Positions 48,501-61,905 of a DNA stretch of 64,000 bases are shown here, one piece after another. Every line of letters begins with the position of its first letter. Position 1 is the stretch's first letter. The notes beneath the pieces were generated by a model. It was not told where the DNA came from, ran no database searches, and worked only from the letters and a program-made list of their open reading frames with translations. Made by a program: the position numbers and the translations under genes. The DNA comes from Apteryx mantelli. Lineage: Eukaryota > Chordata > Aves > Apterygiformes > Apterygidae. The stretch spans positions 41,462,425 to 41,526,424 of the forward strand of contig NC_090020.1 of the NCBI RefSeq assembly GCF_036417845.1, given 5' to 3'.

Positions 48501-51500
48501 TATCGAGATTACTGAAACTGCTGTATCCTGCTCTTCCAAAACACGCCAGAGTAACTAGAAGGTGACAATCATGCTGTAGTGTACAGTTTTTTCAATACCA
48601 TATCCTTAAATTCACATTTTTTCATCCAAAAAAGGCCATGCAGCAATGGGGTGGTGCCTACTGCAAGCCCCTGCACTCCAGCAGCCTCCTGGAAAACTTC
48701 TTGACCACTGGCATGACATATTGAAAAACATATTGAAATTTCTGCACATGAATTTACCAAGACTTAATCCACTCCACTTTAGAGTTTCCAAGGAAAGCAT
48801 CAGATCAAGAAGAAATTGAATAGAAAATGGGCTGTTCTGGAAACATAACTGGATATATTCTTAGATTGGACAGTGAAAAAAAAAAGTCACGGCTAAACAT
48901 CAGTAAATTACCTAGCATCTGCATTATAGTTTGTACTCTGAGCAACAACATGCAAGCAAGAGAGAACCTGACATGCCATCTACATTGAAGAGCAAGGATT
49001 AAAGGATCTCCTTATGGCAAGTGCTACATATTTTCTGGGAATGTACAAATGCAATTAATGTAAGCCTTGGTAAATAGGTCTGTTTTGTTAAAAGTTACAT
49101 ACTCTATTAGAATTTGCTGACTTTCTAGATTATAAAAATAGACATACAGAATAAAGGAACCTAACAATTTAGCAAATGTCCTATGATTCAGCATGAACTT
49201 TCATTTTGAGTGATGCCAAATTTTGTTTCTAGAGTTTTCTTTTCACAGCTCTATATAAAACTAGAGATGCTATTGTGCATCCTCTTAAAACCTGCCTCTT
49301 TATTAGCTGTCTTGCTCCCACTTATCCATTACTCAGAATGTAACAAACCATACGTGACTGATGCTTAAAAGGCAGATATCAGGAACAAGCAAATTAGTCT
49401 TTTTCTTAAGCATCCAAAATAATGCTTTTTAATTTATTTTGAGTAGTCCTAAAAATGAGCTTTCAGAATTTTGTTATGTTAGTATGACATAACATTACAT
49501 CTGAAACAAAACATATCATTTTGGGGTACCTCTGTAAAAAGCAAAGAAAATGCAGGTCTAGGTTTGAATACAGGCTTTCAAACTTCCACCTCTTCTCATT
49601 TTACAGATCTGTCATGGGTCAGTTTACTCCTACAGTCCATTTTAGCCATTTGGCCAAAAAGTCTAGAGTTGAATGAAACAGTATCTCTTGAAAATTTCAG
49701 TGGTCATATTTTTTTTCATCCAGCTCTAATGGTGCCTAATGATATGTACAACCAAATGGGACAATCAAGCACAGGCTTAGCAAAAAGGCCTACCCCTGCT
49801 TACTCTTTAAGGAACTTAATTTCTCTCAATCATCAGCACAAATAGCCCTATGGAAATCAATGGGTATAAAAGTGTAATAAAGAACTACTTGGAGTGCATA
49901 AGTAGCAGGGCGTGGGGAATCCCAGCAGGAAAAGGGGATGATTATACAGGCAGCTGCCTCTCCCAGTTCCAGATCTCTTTCATTATTACAGGAGAACTTC
50001 AAAGCCATAAATCACTTCAGCAGCAGACCTTTCATAACGTCCATCGATATGCTCAAAGGCTTGACTTGCAACAAACATCAAATCTGGTGAAACGGATTTT
50101 TTTTTTTTTTTTTTAATTCAGTATCAACATTTGCAATCCTGAAACCTTTACCAGTGCAGACTGGCTTGGTGACTGAACCTGGCTGACCATGTCTGCCTCA
50201 ACACAATTATCCATGCTCATCTGGCTTTGGAACAATTTGCTTAACAAAAAAGATACTCTGAACAATAAAAAAAGCTCAGCAGTCAAATATATTCCCATTA
50301 AACTCTTCTGCTAATTCTACTCAGGGAAAGGTTACTAGCAAAATGTGCAATCCAGTGCTTTGCATATTAAGCATAGGCCCCAAATACAGTGTTTATCTTG
50401 CCAGTAAAATACCACAAACTATTGTGCCAGCAATTCTGTGCGTTCTTCACCAAAGGGGTTAGTCATTTTGATGGACTGCTTTGAAGCTGAAAACCAGAAT
50501 AAAAACTATGGATCTATCTATCTAAATAACTCTGACAGTCAGATATATAAGAAAGCCTGTTGCAAAATCCTGATTGCAATCACAGGGGCGGTATGTGGTC
50601 TGGGCTATCTGGAACCGAATTATGTTTGAACTCTCAAACCTACTCTATGCCCGCTGAATCAGGTAAGATCCTCTCCAACGTTGTTTTCCAAAGCAGAGTT
50701 CAAATTAACAGAGTTTGCAGCTCTTCAAAGTCACGGATGGTCCACTGCACATTTGACACATCTCTTCAAGGATTTCCTCCTCTGCACAGGACAGACGGAT
50801 AAAACTACTGATAAATACGCCTTTTTAAAGTAGGATGGACTTTCCACCCATCACGATGTACAGCAAAGACACATGGCTTTGTTTTCTGTATCCATGCATT
50901 CAGAAATGGTTTGCTTTTGCTGAACAAGTCAAAATTGTTAGAAGAAAGCACCTAATGTTGAATATTTGTGCCCAGACCTTCAAGTGTCTGTGGTTACAGT
51001 TAAAGTCATATGCTCAGGTTTCTTGAATTTACCTGTCCTGTCTTACACACTGCTGTTTTTTAAATCCTATCCTTTAGTCTCTTAACTTTCAATTTTTGCT
51101 GTTCAAATCAAATAACTTCTCACAAAATCCCAAGGCCTAACACAGACCTAGGTTTGCTGCCATTACCTTGCATTGGAAGGTGATGTCTTCTCTTAGAGTC
51201 ATTGGAAATTGTTGTTTCAATGCTTCTGCAGATGCTCTGAGAGGTGTCAGTGTGTCCCCTGTGTCTTCCAGGTCCCTCCTTCCTTTCCATGGAACGAACA
51301 GGGTAAGAGGAAGAAGCAATATAATAAATAAAACTGGAAAGACACGAGGAAACTCCTAGAAGCTGTGGCTGCCATCTCTGTCAGAGCCTGGAAGATAAAG
51401 AGGAAGAGTCTGAGAAGGAGCACCAGAAGACTATAAACTGCCTTCTATGTATCAGAAAGAGGAAAAAAGGCCCTAAAAATAGATCACCTTTGATTTGTCA

Positions 51501-54500
51501 TAATTATAGCTTTTCCTGTGTTCCTTCTATCCTTTTAATACTATAATTATAAAATAAACACAAATATTAGTTTAGACAGAACAATAATAGTAACCATTTA
51601 AGGCACTGACCATGTATCAGCAGTCCAACAGCCACATGTTCTTAAGGTGAGGCAGCTTTGGAAAAAAAAGAGAATTGCCCCAGAGACATGACAGTGTTGT
51701 ATGAAAGAGAAATATGAGAATGGGCAAATTAAATATATCTTGTGAAAAGCAGTAATTTGGTCACTACACTGAAACCAGTTTAAGGAATTTACACAGTGGG
51801 TTCTCAGTTGCTCTGATGGTGCAGTAAAGCAGATGTAAGAAAACAAAAAATGCAATATAAAAATCTATGTAAATTAGGTCATCAGAACATAAATTCATTT
51901 TTTGATAAACCTTCTGGAGTCTTCTGTAGAGAACAGATACAATTTTAGACATCAATGAACAAAGCAGAGCCTGGTGAAGAGAGCATGGACCTTGCATTAA
52001 GCACTCTGTGACACAGCGATACAACCAGGAGTGAAAGAGGAAGGCAAGCCTGCTTAATCTGTAATTCAGATAATCCCCTTGCAAATATTTGAAAATCAAC
52101 TCTGCTATAGCCACAATGCATTCTGTTAATTTTTTTAGAGCAGAGAATTGCACATTGGGCTGATGGAGAGGCTGAGTATTCGTTTGGGATTCTTAGCTGA
52201 TGACAATGGCAATGAAAAATAAAATGGCTTTATATTTCCTTTGTAAACCAAACAAGTGATGCCAAACTTTGGTCAGATGAAACTTTCCTTTAAAGTTAAT
52301 ATTCAAAAATGTATTCGTCCTTTATACCACATCTCTTAAAAATATTTAAGAGCATTTTAACTCTGAATGTAACTATGTCCCTAAGTCAAAAGCAGTCTGA
52401 AAACTTTCAAGTGAAGGAAATTGGAACAGCTTGCTTTTCCTATTTCTAACACTAATATTTAATTATTTCTAATATTTCTCATGTTTCCTAGCCCCAAACA
52501 CATCCTGGGACAATACACTGGAATAACAATCATGTGTCAATAATTAGAAGTACATGCTTACTGCTTACAAAGAAATACTTAATTTACAAAACGTTTTTCC
52601 TAAAGGAAAAACAAGATATCAATGAGTATGCATCAGAAAAAGCAATGATTTTAAATTTACCTTTGTAAACTGTTTTACATATGTTGTAGTGATTCTTTAA
52701 TAAGAAAACGAGTAAACCGAAAAGCAGGAAGAAAAATAAAAAGGTCCTAGCACTGCATAAACCACTGCACTTATTGCAACTGTAAATCAGACAGGCTGAA
52801 AGCTCATTGCCATGTAACAAAATCTACATGCACCATGTCAAACTTGCGAAGTGCGTAATGGTCAAATGACAAAGTGACAGCTGGCGGCTGAGAGGCTTTC
52901 TTCCCTGTCTTCCACGAGGCCAGCTCTCACTCCTCCCACCAACACGGAGCATGTGCTGAATGGCAAATTGCTAGCTGTATCCTCCCGCAATCTTCTATTA
53001 AAAGTCTTAATATAAATGCAAACTTATTTTTGAGAACCAAATTCTAGACTATTTTTGGGAAAGCCTAAACACACGCCAGTGGAGAGCAGATGAACCAAGT
53101 CTCAGCTGGCCTTCGTCGCTGCCATGAGTGCCAAGTAACTGAGTCATCAAGCACGTGCAGAGGGCACAGAGCGGGTGCCTTTCATGGGTGGGAAGAGCGG
53201 TAAGGAGGGGAGGGTAAAAAGAGTGGGAAAACTTCATCCTGCTCTGTGGCTTGGGAAAAGCCAGCTTCTGGGGAGCAACCTGAGCAAGAGGGACATGTAG
53301 GACAGGAATGGCTGAGGCTGACAGATGAGTCCTTCCCTTAGGCATAGGTAAAGTAGAAGAGAAGGGAATAGGCTCTGTCCCCCTTGGTGTTGTACACACA
53401 GCTTTTCCAAAACACAAACACTACTGCAGCACGCACACCCCCCCTCTCTTGCTGCAAAACATCACAGAAGCTGGAGGTGCAGCCCTAAGCAGGCTGCAGC
53501 CACACCGCTCGGTATGGAAACGTATCGTACACTTAGGACATCAGGGAAGTTGTGAATTCAAAACACCTCAGGCAGAGGAAGCAACTCAGTTTGGGCTTCT
53601 CTTATCTCCAGGAACAGAAGGCAAAAGAAGAACAGTCTACAGCCACCAGCTCCTTCCCCAGCAATCTGTAAGCCTAGCACATCTGCCCTGTGCTTTATTT
53701 ATGAGTAGATGAAATAAAACAATTGGATTTGTGTCAGCTGGAATATCTAAGTGCTGAACAGAATAAGAGTTTTCAGTTTTTCACTTTGGCCATACAAATA
53801 CACAAGCCACGGTTTACCTTACATTTGAGTCAAAACATCCTGGCTTTCCTTCCAGAGTTAAAATTAAAGAGGATGGCCACAGACAGCCACTTTGGGCCCT
53901 GCTGGCTTGCGTCGCTTAGAATAACGCAGCCTAGTCACTGCCTCAGATGCTGAGGATAGTGGAAAAGTGAAATTGCTGCCTTCCCTTTTCTTTCTGATGC
54001 CTTGGACCGTGACACTAAGATTAGTGCTGTGCTGGCTATATTTGTCATGTTTCTAATTTTAATGGAAACATAGCAGTAGAGCTAAAGATGGCAGCCAAAA
54101 AAGAAAACTTTCTCTCTTGCCTGTGGGCTGAAGTCAAACTATGTACTTGTTAATAAAGGGAATCATCTTGTATGCAAGGATTTTCTACAATAGAGATTAG
54201 AGATGTGTAATTCTTTCTATGTATCATCCGCCCTTCTTTATCCCATGAATAGCTCCATAAATAGGAAAGATCAAAAATTGCAAACTGATTAAGAGTTAGC
54301 AGAAAGCTCTAGTAACTGATAAGAATGCATCAGGAGTAGTTAAAATGTCGCTTCTGCTTTAGAGGTTTTAATTGAAATACAAGTCTTCTGCTGTTTGGAT
54401 AGTAATTCCTTAATAAATCTATGTGTAGAAGCAATGAAGAGTAAGATTTTTTTTTTAATTGCAGCTGTCAAATATTGCTAGTAAAAAAACTAAGTGGGAT

Positions 54501-54730
54501 AATGGTAAGTTTCAGATCATTTTTTTCTTTAAAAAACAGGCAATCAGAAATGTAATATGAAGACTTCTGGGAAAGGATCAATATGCTCTTGATCAAGATG
54601 ACACCACCAAGTTTTCCCCAGAAAGTCTTTGCTTAATAGGATTTTGAAAAAATGGCCTGTTGACCGAGATGGAATTAGAAGGAAAAGCCATGGAAGGAAA
54701 AGCCTTTCATATATTAACTAAAATGGAATT
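42501..54730. other. AT-rich unique sequence, no gene supported
   Basis: Over 12 kb I could not support any exon, RNA gene or transposon. A 146-codon plus frame at 42501-42941, a 131-codon plus frame at 45210-45605, a 129-codon minus frame at 51764-52153 and a 122-codon minus frame at 53049-53417 are the longest. None has a recognisable motif or a credible splice context. A T run of 18 is at 50097-50114. The part 52860-53480 is somewhat richer in G and C. Confidence 0.5.
50097..50114 (+). repeat. T18 homopolymer run
   Basis: Eighteen consecutive T residues are followed by AATTCA. No retroposed sequence was recognised next to it on either side, so it is listed only as a simple repeat. Confidence 0.9.
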
Positions 54731-54810
54731 CACAGAATCACAGAATGGTTGAGGTTGGAAGGGACCTCTGGAGATCATCTAGTCCAACCCCCCTGCTCAA
54801 GCAGGGTCAC

Positions 54811-56547
54811 CTAGAGCACGTTGCACAGGATCGCGTCCAGGCGGCTTTTGAATATCTCCAGAGAAGGAGACTCCACCACCTCTCTGGGCAACCTGTGCCA
54901 GTGCTCTGTCACCCTCACAGTGAAAAAGTTTTTCCTCATGTTCAGATGGAACTGTCTGTGTTTCAGTTTGTGCCCGTTGCCTTGCGTCCTGTCGCCGGGC
55001 ACCACTGAAAAGAGTCTGGTCCCATCCTCTCGACACCCTCCCTTCAGATACTTGTACACGTTGATAAGATCCCCCCTCAGCCTTCTCTTCTCCAGGCTAA
55101 ACAGGCCAAGCTCTCTCAGTCTTTCCTCATAAGAGAGATGCTCCAGTCCCCTAATCATCTTTGTGGCCCTTCGCTGGACTTGCTCCAGTAGTGCCACATC
55201 CCTCTTGTACTGGGGAGCCCAGAACTGGACGCAGTACTCCAGATGTGGCCTCACCAGGGCTGAGTAGAGGGGCAGGATCACCTCCCTCGACCTGCTGGCA
55301 ACACTCTTCCTGATGCACCCCAGGATACCATTGGCCTTCTTGGCCACAAGGGCACATTGCTGCCTCATGCTTAACTTGGTGTCCACCAGCACTCCCAGGT
55401 CCTTCTCGGCAGAGCCGCTTTCCAGCAGGTCAACCCCCAACCTGTACTGGTGCATGGGGTTATTCCTCCCTAGGTGCAGGACCCTGCACTTGCCTTTGTT
55501 GAACTTCATGAGGTTCCTCTCCGCCCACCTCTCCAGCCTGTCCAGGTCTCTCTGAATGGCAGCACAGCCTTCTGGTGTATCGGCCACTCCTCCCAGTTTT
55601 GTATCGTCGGCAAACTTGCTGAGGGTGCACTCTGTCCCTTCATCAAGGTCATTGATGAAGAAGTTGAACAAGACTGGACCCAGTACTGACCCCTGCGGGA
55701 CACCGCTAGCTACAGGCCGCCAACTAGACTCTGCACCGCTGATCACAACTCTCTGAGCTCTGCCATTCAGCCAGTTCTCAATCCACCTCACTGTCCACTC
55801 ATCTAGCCCACACTTCCTGAGCTTGTCTATGAGGATGTCATGGGAGACAGTGTCAAAAGCCTTGCTGAAGTCAAGGTAGACAACATCCACTGCTCTCCCC
55901 TCATCTACCCAGCCAGTCATTCCATCACAGAAGGCTATCAGATTGGTTAAGCATGATTTCCCCTTGGTGAAGCCATGCTGACTACTCCTGATCACCTTCT
56001 TGTCCTCCACATGCTTGGAGATGGCCTCCAGGATGAGCTGCTCCATCACCTTTCCAGGGATGCAGGTGAGGCTGACTGGCCTGTAGTTCCCTGGGTCCTC
56101 CTTCTTGCCCTTTTTGAAGACTGGGGTGACATTGGCTTTCTTCCAGTCCTCAGGCACCTCTCCTGTTCTCCATGACCTTTCAAAGATGATGGAGAGTGGC
56201 TTAGCAATAACATCCGCCAGCTCCCTCAGCACTCGTGGGTGCATCCCATCGGGGCCCATGGATTTGTGGGTGTCAGGTTTGCTTAAATGATCTCTAACCT
56301 GATCCTCCTCCACCAAGGGAAAGTCTTCCTCTCTCCAGACTTTCTCTCTTGCCTCCAGGGTCTGGGGTTCCTGAGGGCTGGCCTGAGCAGTAAAGACTGA
56401 AGCAAAGGCGGCATTCAGTAACTCTGCCTTCTCTGCATCCTTTGTCACCAGGGCACCCACCCCATTCAGCAAAGGGCCCCACATTTTCCCTAGTCTTCCT
56501 CTTGCTGCTGATGTATTTGAAGAAGCCCTTCTTGCTGTCCTTGACAT
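54811..56547 (-). CDS. CR1 ORF2 reverse transcriptase, uninterrupted partial frame
   Basis: This is a reverse transcriptase of the non-LTR (LINE, CR1 clade) type. In an intact element it would copy the RNA from a nick in target DNA. The frame has 578 codons, and the authentic protein begins near residue 24 (GPLLN), where it continues the endonuclease frame after a one-base shift. The RT blocks appear in order: [20 protein letters not shown] at 139-158, [13 protein letters not shown] at 191-203, [13 protein letters not shown] at 224-236 with the first catalytic Asp, [15 protein letters not shown] at 281-295, and [10 protein letters not shown] at 311-320 with the catalytic Asp pair. The C-terminal region follows ([40 protein letters not shown]) and ends DAILCNVL. 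No catalytic residue is visibly lost, but without the 5' part the copy cannot mobilise itself. The plus-strand open frames across it are shadows. Confidence 0.93.
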   Translation of the reverse strand: MSRTARRASSNTSAARGRLGKMWGPLLNGVGALVTKDAEKAELLNAAFASVFTAQASPQEPQTLEAREKVWREEDFPLVEEDQVRDHLSKPDTHKSMGPDGMHPRVLRELADVIAKPLSIIFERSWRTGEVPEDWKKANVTPVFKKGKKEDPGNYRPVSLTCIPGKVMEQLILEAISKHVEDKKVIRSSQHGFTKGKSCLTNLIAFCDGMTGWVDEGRAVDVVYLDFSKAFDTVSHDILIDKLRKCGLDEWTVRWIENWLNGRAQRVVISGAESSWRPVASGVPQGSVLGPVLFNFFINDLDEGTECTLSKFADDTKLGGVADTPEGCAAIQRDLDRLERWAERNLMKFNKGKCRVLHLGRNNPMHQYRLGVDLLESGSAEKDLGVLVDTKLSMRQQCALVAKKANGILGCIRKSVASRSREVILPLYSALVRPHLEYCVQFWAPQYKRDVALLEQVQRRATKMIRGLEHLSYEERLRELGLFSLEKRRLRGDLINVYKYLKGGCREDGTRLFSVVPGDRTQGNGHKLKHRQFHLNMRKNFFTVRVTEHWHRLPREVVESPSLEIFKSRLDAILCNVL

Positions 56548-57313
56548 CTCTAGCCAGATTTAATTCCAAACGGGCCTTAGCCTTCCTCATCGCATCCCTG
56601 CATACTCTGACAACGTTCCTATATTCCTCCCAAGTGGCCTGTCCCCCTTTCCACTTTCTGTATACTTCCTTCTTCTGGTTGAGTTTTGCCAGGAGCTCCT
56701 TGCTCATCCATGCAGGTCTCCTGCCTCCTTTGCTTGACTTCCTACTCATAGGGATGCACCGCTCTTGAGCCTGGAGGAAGTGATGTTTGAATATTAACCA
56801 GCTCTCTTGAACACCCCTTCCTTCTCGGGCCCTAACCCATGGGATTCCTCCAAGTAGGTCCCTGAAGAGGCCAAAGTTTGCTCTCCTGAAGTCCAGGGTT
56901 GCGATCCTACTTAGTGCCCTGCCTCCTCCTCGCAGGATCCTGAACTCCACCATCTCGTGGTCACTGCAGCCAAGGCAGCCCCCGACCTTCACATCTTCCA
57001 CCAGCCCTTCTTTGTTTGTTAGTACGAGGTCCAGCAGCACACCTCTCCTTGTTGGCTCCTCCACCACCTGTGTCAAGAAGTTGTCACCAATGCTCTGTAG
57101 GAACCTCCGGGACTGTTTGTGCCTAGCTGTGTTGTCTTTCCAGCAGATATCAGGGTGGCTGAAGTCCCCCATGAGAACCAGGGCCTGGGATCGTGAGGCT
57201 ACTTCCAGCTGTCTGTAGAAGGCCCCATCAACTTCCTCTTCCTGATCAGGTGGCCTGTAGTAAACACCCACAACAGTGTCACCCATGTTAGCCTGCCCTT
57301 TAATTCCTAACAA
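56470..57313 (-). pseudogene. CR1 ORF2 endonuclease domain, partial
   Basis: This is the C-terminal part of the apurinic/apyrimidinic-type endonuclease that nicks target DNA for LINE insertion, plus the linker to RT. Motifs seen, numbered from the first residue of this frame, are [11 protein letters not shown] at 14-24, [14 protein letters not shown] at 45-58 with the metal-site Asp, [13 protein letters not shown] at 88-100, and SDHEMVEF at 117-124 with the SDH active-site triplet. The linker continues to KKGFFKYIS and RENVGP near residue 280. There one extra base at about 56470-56476 (a T in CCCTTT on the coding strand) shifts into the RT frame. Roughly the first 100 residues of the domain, with its N-terminal catalytic residues, are absent. 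The frame opens with TTG after an upstream stop and is not a real translation start. Confidence 0.9.
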
Positions 57314-57589
57314 TGGATCCTATAATAAATAGTCAATGCACTAATCACTATTAATAATAATTTAACTTGCTGTTTAATTCTTCCAGAAGTCAGAAAGCTA
57401 TTTTAAAAGCCCCCTAAGATGACAAACTGTCAGTAAACAGAAAATCTAACATATTTGGAAATCATGTGTATTCATATAAATATCAGCTACCATTAGATGT
57501 GTACAAAAATATCTGGATACTCCTAAAAAAAAAAAATTTCAAAGCAAAAATCAGTTTAAATAATGACCATTTGATTAATCCACTCTTAC

Positions 57590-57925
57590 AGTGGTTCGGC
57601 AGCGATCTTCCCGCCCCACCATGGAGCAGATCCCACCTGCCCAGCGAGACCTGGAGAGGGAGAGGGGATTTGCAGTCGGGCTGGGCTTCAGCTGCTGAAA
57701 AGAGCAGGGCTGCTGAACCTCAGCGTCGCCTACAGGGACCATGCTGTCCCACGATGCCCGGGCATCCCCAGCTCCCCACTCAGCACCCTGGGTCTGGTGG
57801 GGACATCAGGTTGAAGCTGAAGGCGCTGGAGATGCCTGGCACAGTCAGGAATCAGCTCCCCCTTCAGTGTGCAATTTGCAGGTTTGTGCCGCTGGAAGCT
57901 GGCCACAGCCTAAGCTAGAGCGTTG
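57590..57925. other. GC-rich patch, nature unknown
   Basis: About 335 bp are clearly richer in G and C than the surroundings, with several CpG dinucleotides. Two overlapping plus-strand frames (57466-57918 and 57741-58088) cross it. Their proteins are rich in Pro, Ser, Gly and Arg and match nothing I know. The patch begins about 280 bp beyond the CR1 end and shows no similarity to CR1. It may be a small CpG-rich regulatory element, an unrecognised repeat, or a retroposed fragment. Confidence 0.5.
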
Positions 57926-60258
57926 TAATTATAGTACATGCTTTTATTGGGGAAAATTATCCTCTGAATATAACAAAGAGTGGCCATTTGTCATTTTCTT
58001 TCTTCTGGTATTTGCTGAAATACTTCCAATGAGGCGTTGTTTAATAAAGATGAAATGTAGTGTTGATGTTTCCTATTCTGCTATGTGAAAAATGGCAATT
58101 TTATTGCCATGCAAATGTACAGTGTTACTCATAAAACAACCCTGTCAACCTGCTGATCTTTTTTGCCACTGTTCTATTACTGTTTAGAGTGACCGGAAGA
58201 AACTCAAATATTTCTAAATGTTTTTTTCTAAAGAGTGATTCAGACACTCTTAAAGAATATTCACGTATGGATGGGCCTATAAGATTTCTCCATTTGTATT
58301 CTTTTCATCTCTCTGGATTTTACTAATTCCACAGGCATTTATAATTCTAACATTAGAATGAATTACTGTAAAACTAGATATTATGTCTTTATTGACACAT
58401 AATATGTATGAACTTGTAATCACTCTGCGCATTAGGCAGGTGATAACCCGAGAGCATTCCGGTTACGCAAACCATAAATCTAGGTAATACCACAACTATA
58501 TTACGTTTCTTTCAATGAATGGGAGTTTTCCATTCCCTTTTCTTGTTATTCCAGTTAGCATTCATAATAAACTCACTGAATTGCTACCTCTTCAGTTTCT
58601 TTATCTTATTAATTGTGTTTCTACATGCCTTCTTAGTCCTCTGCTCTTGCATTGCTTAAAGCCCTTTTGGCTGCTCCAGCCAAACTTCAGATAGAAGAGT
58701 ACACTTCCTATCTACTACAAACAGGTATCCTGTTCCTACACTTCTCTTCCAGTGATTCCACTGGCGGATGATGTACAAAAGGGAAATATTCACCAGCTAC
58801 ACAGCCAATAATTTGCTTTCTGTACTTTCTGCTTCATCCTTCCTCTTATTTATGGACTCTTGGGGATCTCTGAAAACACCATTTAGACTCTCCTCTTCTC
58901 TAGCTTTCTTCTGCAGTCCCTGAAGCATCAATAATCAATATAATCATTCCTGACCCTCTGTGGGATCTGCAGCTCACTTACACTCAGAAACTTGTATTAC
59001 TCTTTAGAGGCATTCAAGGTCTATTACAGTTGCTGAACACATTACATTTTTCTATTGCATGATCATTACAATCTAATGCTCTTAACAGTGTTTCTCACGG
59101 TTCAGTTCTAGCTCAAAGTCATGACAGATTTATGGAAGATCACAATAAAATTAGCAGAACATTTTGTTTTCTTCTTTAATAAGATAGTCACTCTGTGGCA
59201 GTTTAAGTAATGAAAAGAGCTGTTGTTTTGTATATGCAATGTTCCTGCAGGTTATGGATTCAAATATATTTCACACTTCTAATAACATTTGAAAATTATT
59301 ATTTCTACTTTTTTTTTTAAAGTTCTGGGACATGCACAGAAATCTGTTTCTTGTATAAAGTGCAAAGTTCATTAGCCATAACAATGCATTCTGCCTTGGT
59401 GTCAGATGACACAGCATTAATTTTCACAAAAAGTACATAGAATAGTGATATTCAAATCCTAATGCACAGGAGACTTATCCATTAATTTTATGAAGGTTAT
59501 AGCAAGGAATCTTAGATTGAGCATAAAAAGTAAGAAGACATTTTACTGACTATATGTCATAAAGCCCTTTTTGGTTATAAACCTATAAACTCATTGAATT
59601 TTGTATCCACTGCACAAATCAGATAGAGGGCCAGAACCTGCTAAATAATATATTTAATTATTTATTTATAGAATATCTAAATGCAAATAGCTGCAAAGGA
59701 GCCAAATTCATCCTCAGATATTTAATCCAGGATTTAACTAAAAAATGCTTAGCTTATTTAAAATTTCAATGTTTAAATATACTTTTTTTTTTTAATAGCA
59801 TTAACTCACCTACCAGATTAATTATAGCAAGTCTCACTGTATTTTTCAGAGGTACCTTTTATTTGTCCACTATTTCACTGTGATAAACCCTGTTGAATAT
59901 GGAATTTACAATGGCACTGACGCATTTTGAAGAGAAGATGCAGAACATGTAATTGCCTTTTTTAATCAAACAGTACAAGGAATCTATTTGCTTATGCCCT
60001 CCTCCTGGATTGAATAACAAAAGGTTTAGTAGTCACCTTGAAACTTTCTATTAATAGCGTTTCTATTCAGATGCTATACTTTTATTTTAACTGCCTAGAT
60101 TTCTGTAAGAGGTAAATTTCAATTAGTCAAAGTGCTGATAATATGTCTGAAGATGAGAATTTGTTTATCATACAAGATTTGTACTGTCAGAAGGAATACA
60201 TGAACACACTGACATGTCTGTAGTCAATTATTTACATTTTGATAGCATCTTCTTACCA

Positions 60259-60286
60259 GTTTGTTTGTTTGTTTGTTTTGTTTTGG
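60259..60286 (+). repeat. GTTT microsatellite
   Basis: About four GTTT units are followed by GTTTTGTTTTGG, roughly 28 bp. Confidence 0.85.
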
Positions 60287-61905
60287 AATTATACAATTTT
60301 GACCTTGCCTAAAGGACTGAATTTGGCTTGTACTTACCCAGAATGCCTACATTTTACACAGCTGGTGTCTTTACACATAACACCGTGCCTCTGTTTTAAA
60401 GACGTTCTGGGCTATGAATCACAAGTTTCTCTGTCTGCCTCAGAGACACATGCAGGACGGGTAATATGTCATATGCAGCTAGTTCTCTGCTGAAAGGAAA
60501 TATTTTATTTTCAACTATTTGCCCAGCAATTAAAATTCTGGAAGTTTTTTCTCTCTCAACCTTATCCACATGGACTTAGAAATGTGGATTGAAAAGCTCA
60601 CCTCAGACTATCTCGAAGTTCATCTTTGCTATAGAATTAATTTAGCTGTATAATCAGAGTTTGCCCTTAAATCAATGCTCATTCACACCCCAAGCCATTG
60701 CTTATACTGTTTTCTACCTGACTTGGCTGGTTCTCCTGCGAGTGAAGGCCATTCCCACCATTCCTGCTGATCCTACTATGAGAGCACCACTAAATCATTT
60801 AAATTCTAACAGTAGTCCACTGTTTTTCCACAGTTCCCCCGCAATTCCAGAAAGACAAAAAAAGTCCCCCATACCTTATTCTGAAAGAAACGTCAGGAAC
60901 TGCTTCATGTTAAGAATCAGTCAGTATGATAATTGTGAGTATGACCACAGTACGACCACATTTATCCCATCTGCCTTGTGGTGGTGCCACATAACCAGTG
61001 TTGTATGGTCACCTGAGGACTTGCAAGCAGCATGATGCCATCAGCCAGCCGAAGACCTCAGTTGTCACCTAATCGCTGTCATTTCCAGAACTTCACCTCT
61101 GGTTCAAGGGAGCTGCAGCTCACTAGTATAAGCATAGTAAAGATACGCAATGAGATGGCCAGAATATAGCTATTACTATGAAAGGAACCATGCAATATCA
61201 AAATTGTATATAATTATACTACCAAGGTACAAAAAAGGAAGTTGTTCCCAGCAAAGTTAATAAAATGCACATTCAAAAGGATGTAGCAAAACTGGGGTAG
61301 AATGAGGAGGGGGAATTTGTAACCGTGTGGAAACCAAAATATATCAGAAGATCGAAGGAAAAAACCCTTGTTTGGGCCAAACTGTGTTTTCATTTGCATC
61401 ATAACCCATTAGGACAGAATCCATACCTATCGTAGGTATCAAAGTAAAGGTTTGAGTTGATCAAAACAATTGTCAGGAAATCTAAAGTTAGTATCCAGAA
61501 CAAAAATTCTCATTTCCAAATATATTTTATAGTAAGCAAATTGTTTACACATTCTCAACTTAAATTCCCAAGACACAAGATACTATACAAAAATAAAATG
61601 TTGCATTATGGCCTCAATGTCTTTATCACAGGCAAGGACTCCAGAGGGTCAGTTAGCAAAACAAGTTATCGGCCATCTGATAGCATAATTTCTATAACGT
61701 ACATTCCATAAAGATCCATTTCAATTAGACCTTGCCAAATAACCAACAAAAAAAATCAACCATTTCAGTTAAAACGGACCAGCAAGGAACATTGTTCTGT
61801 CAAGGTGAAGAACGACAAGATGAAAAAAAGGAAACATTTAATTTTGCTTTTTTCCTAGACAAAACTTCCTTCCTAAGTACATTAGGATTTCAGGTAGGGA
61901 TGCAG

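Larger units (their letters stand above)
54731..57313 (-). mobile_element. CR1 LINE, young 2.6 kb copy C
   Basis: This is the longest and best preserved CR1 in the window. On the + strand it starts with two CACAGAAT octamers and an 80 bp 3' UTR (54731-54810), followed by the complement of the ORF2 stop at 54811-54813. ORF2 then reads leftward through RT and most of the endonuclease. Similarity ends at about 57313, inside the endonuclease before the VVGVYYRPP motif, so the 5' UTR, ORF1 and the endonuclease N-terminus are missing. RT is uninterrupted and only one frameshift was seen, which points to a recent insertion. The short motif AATGGA lies next to both ends, but CR1 usually makes no clear target duplication. 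Confidence 0.96.

Noticed and set aside
50097..50114. T18 run as the antisense poly-A tail of a processed pseudogene
   Set aside because: No coding-like or target-duplication sequence was found on either side.
51229..51301. Possible small exon between an AG after a pyrimidine-containing stretch and AACAGG/GTAAGA
   Set aside because: The acceptor tract is weak, no neighbouring exons were found, and the peptide is unremarkable.
54745..57218. Plus-strand open frames of 60 to 108 codons across the large CR1
   Set aside because: They lie opposite the CR1 ORF2 and are antisense shadows of its codon structure. The same peptides recur over copies A and B.
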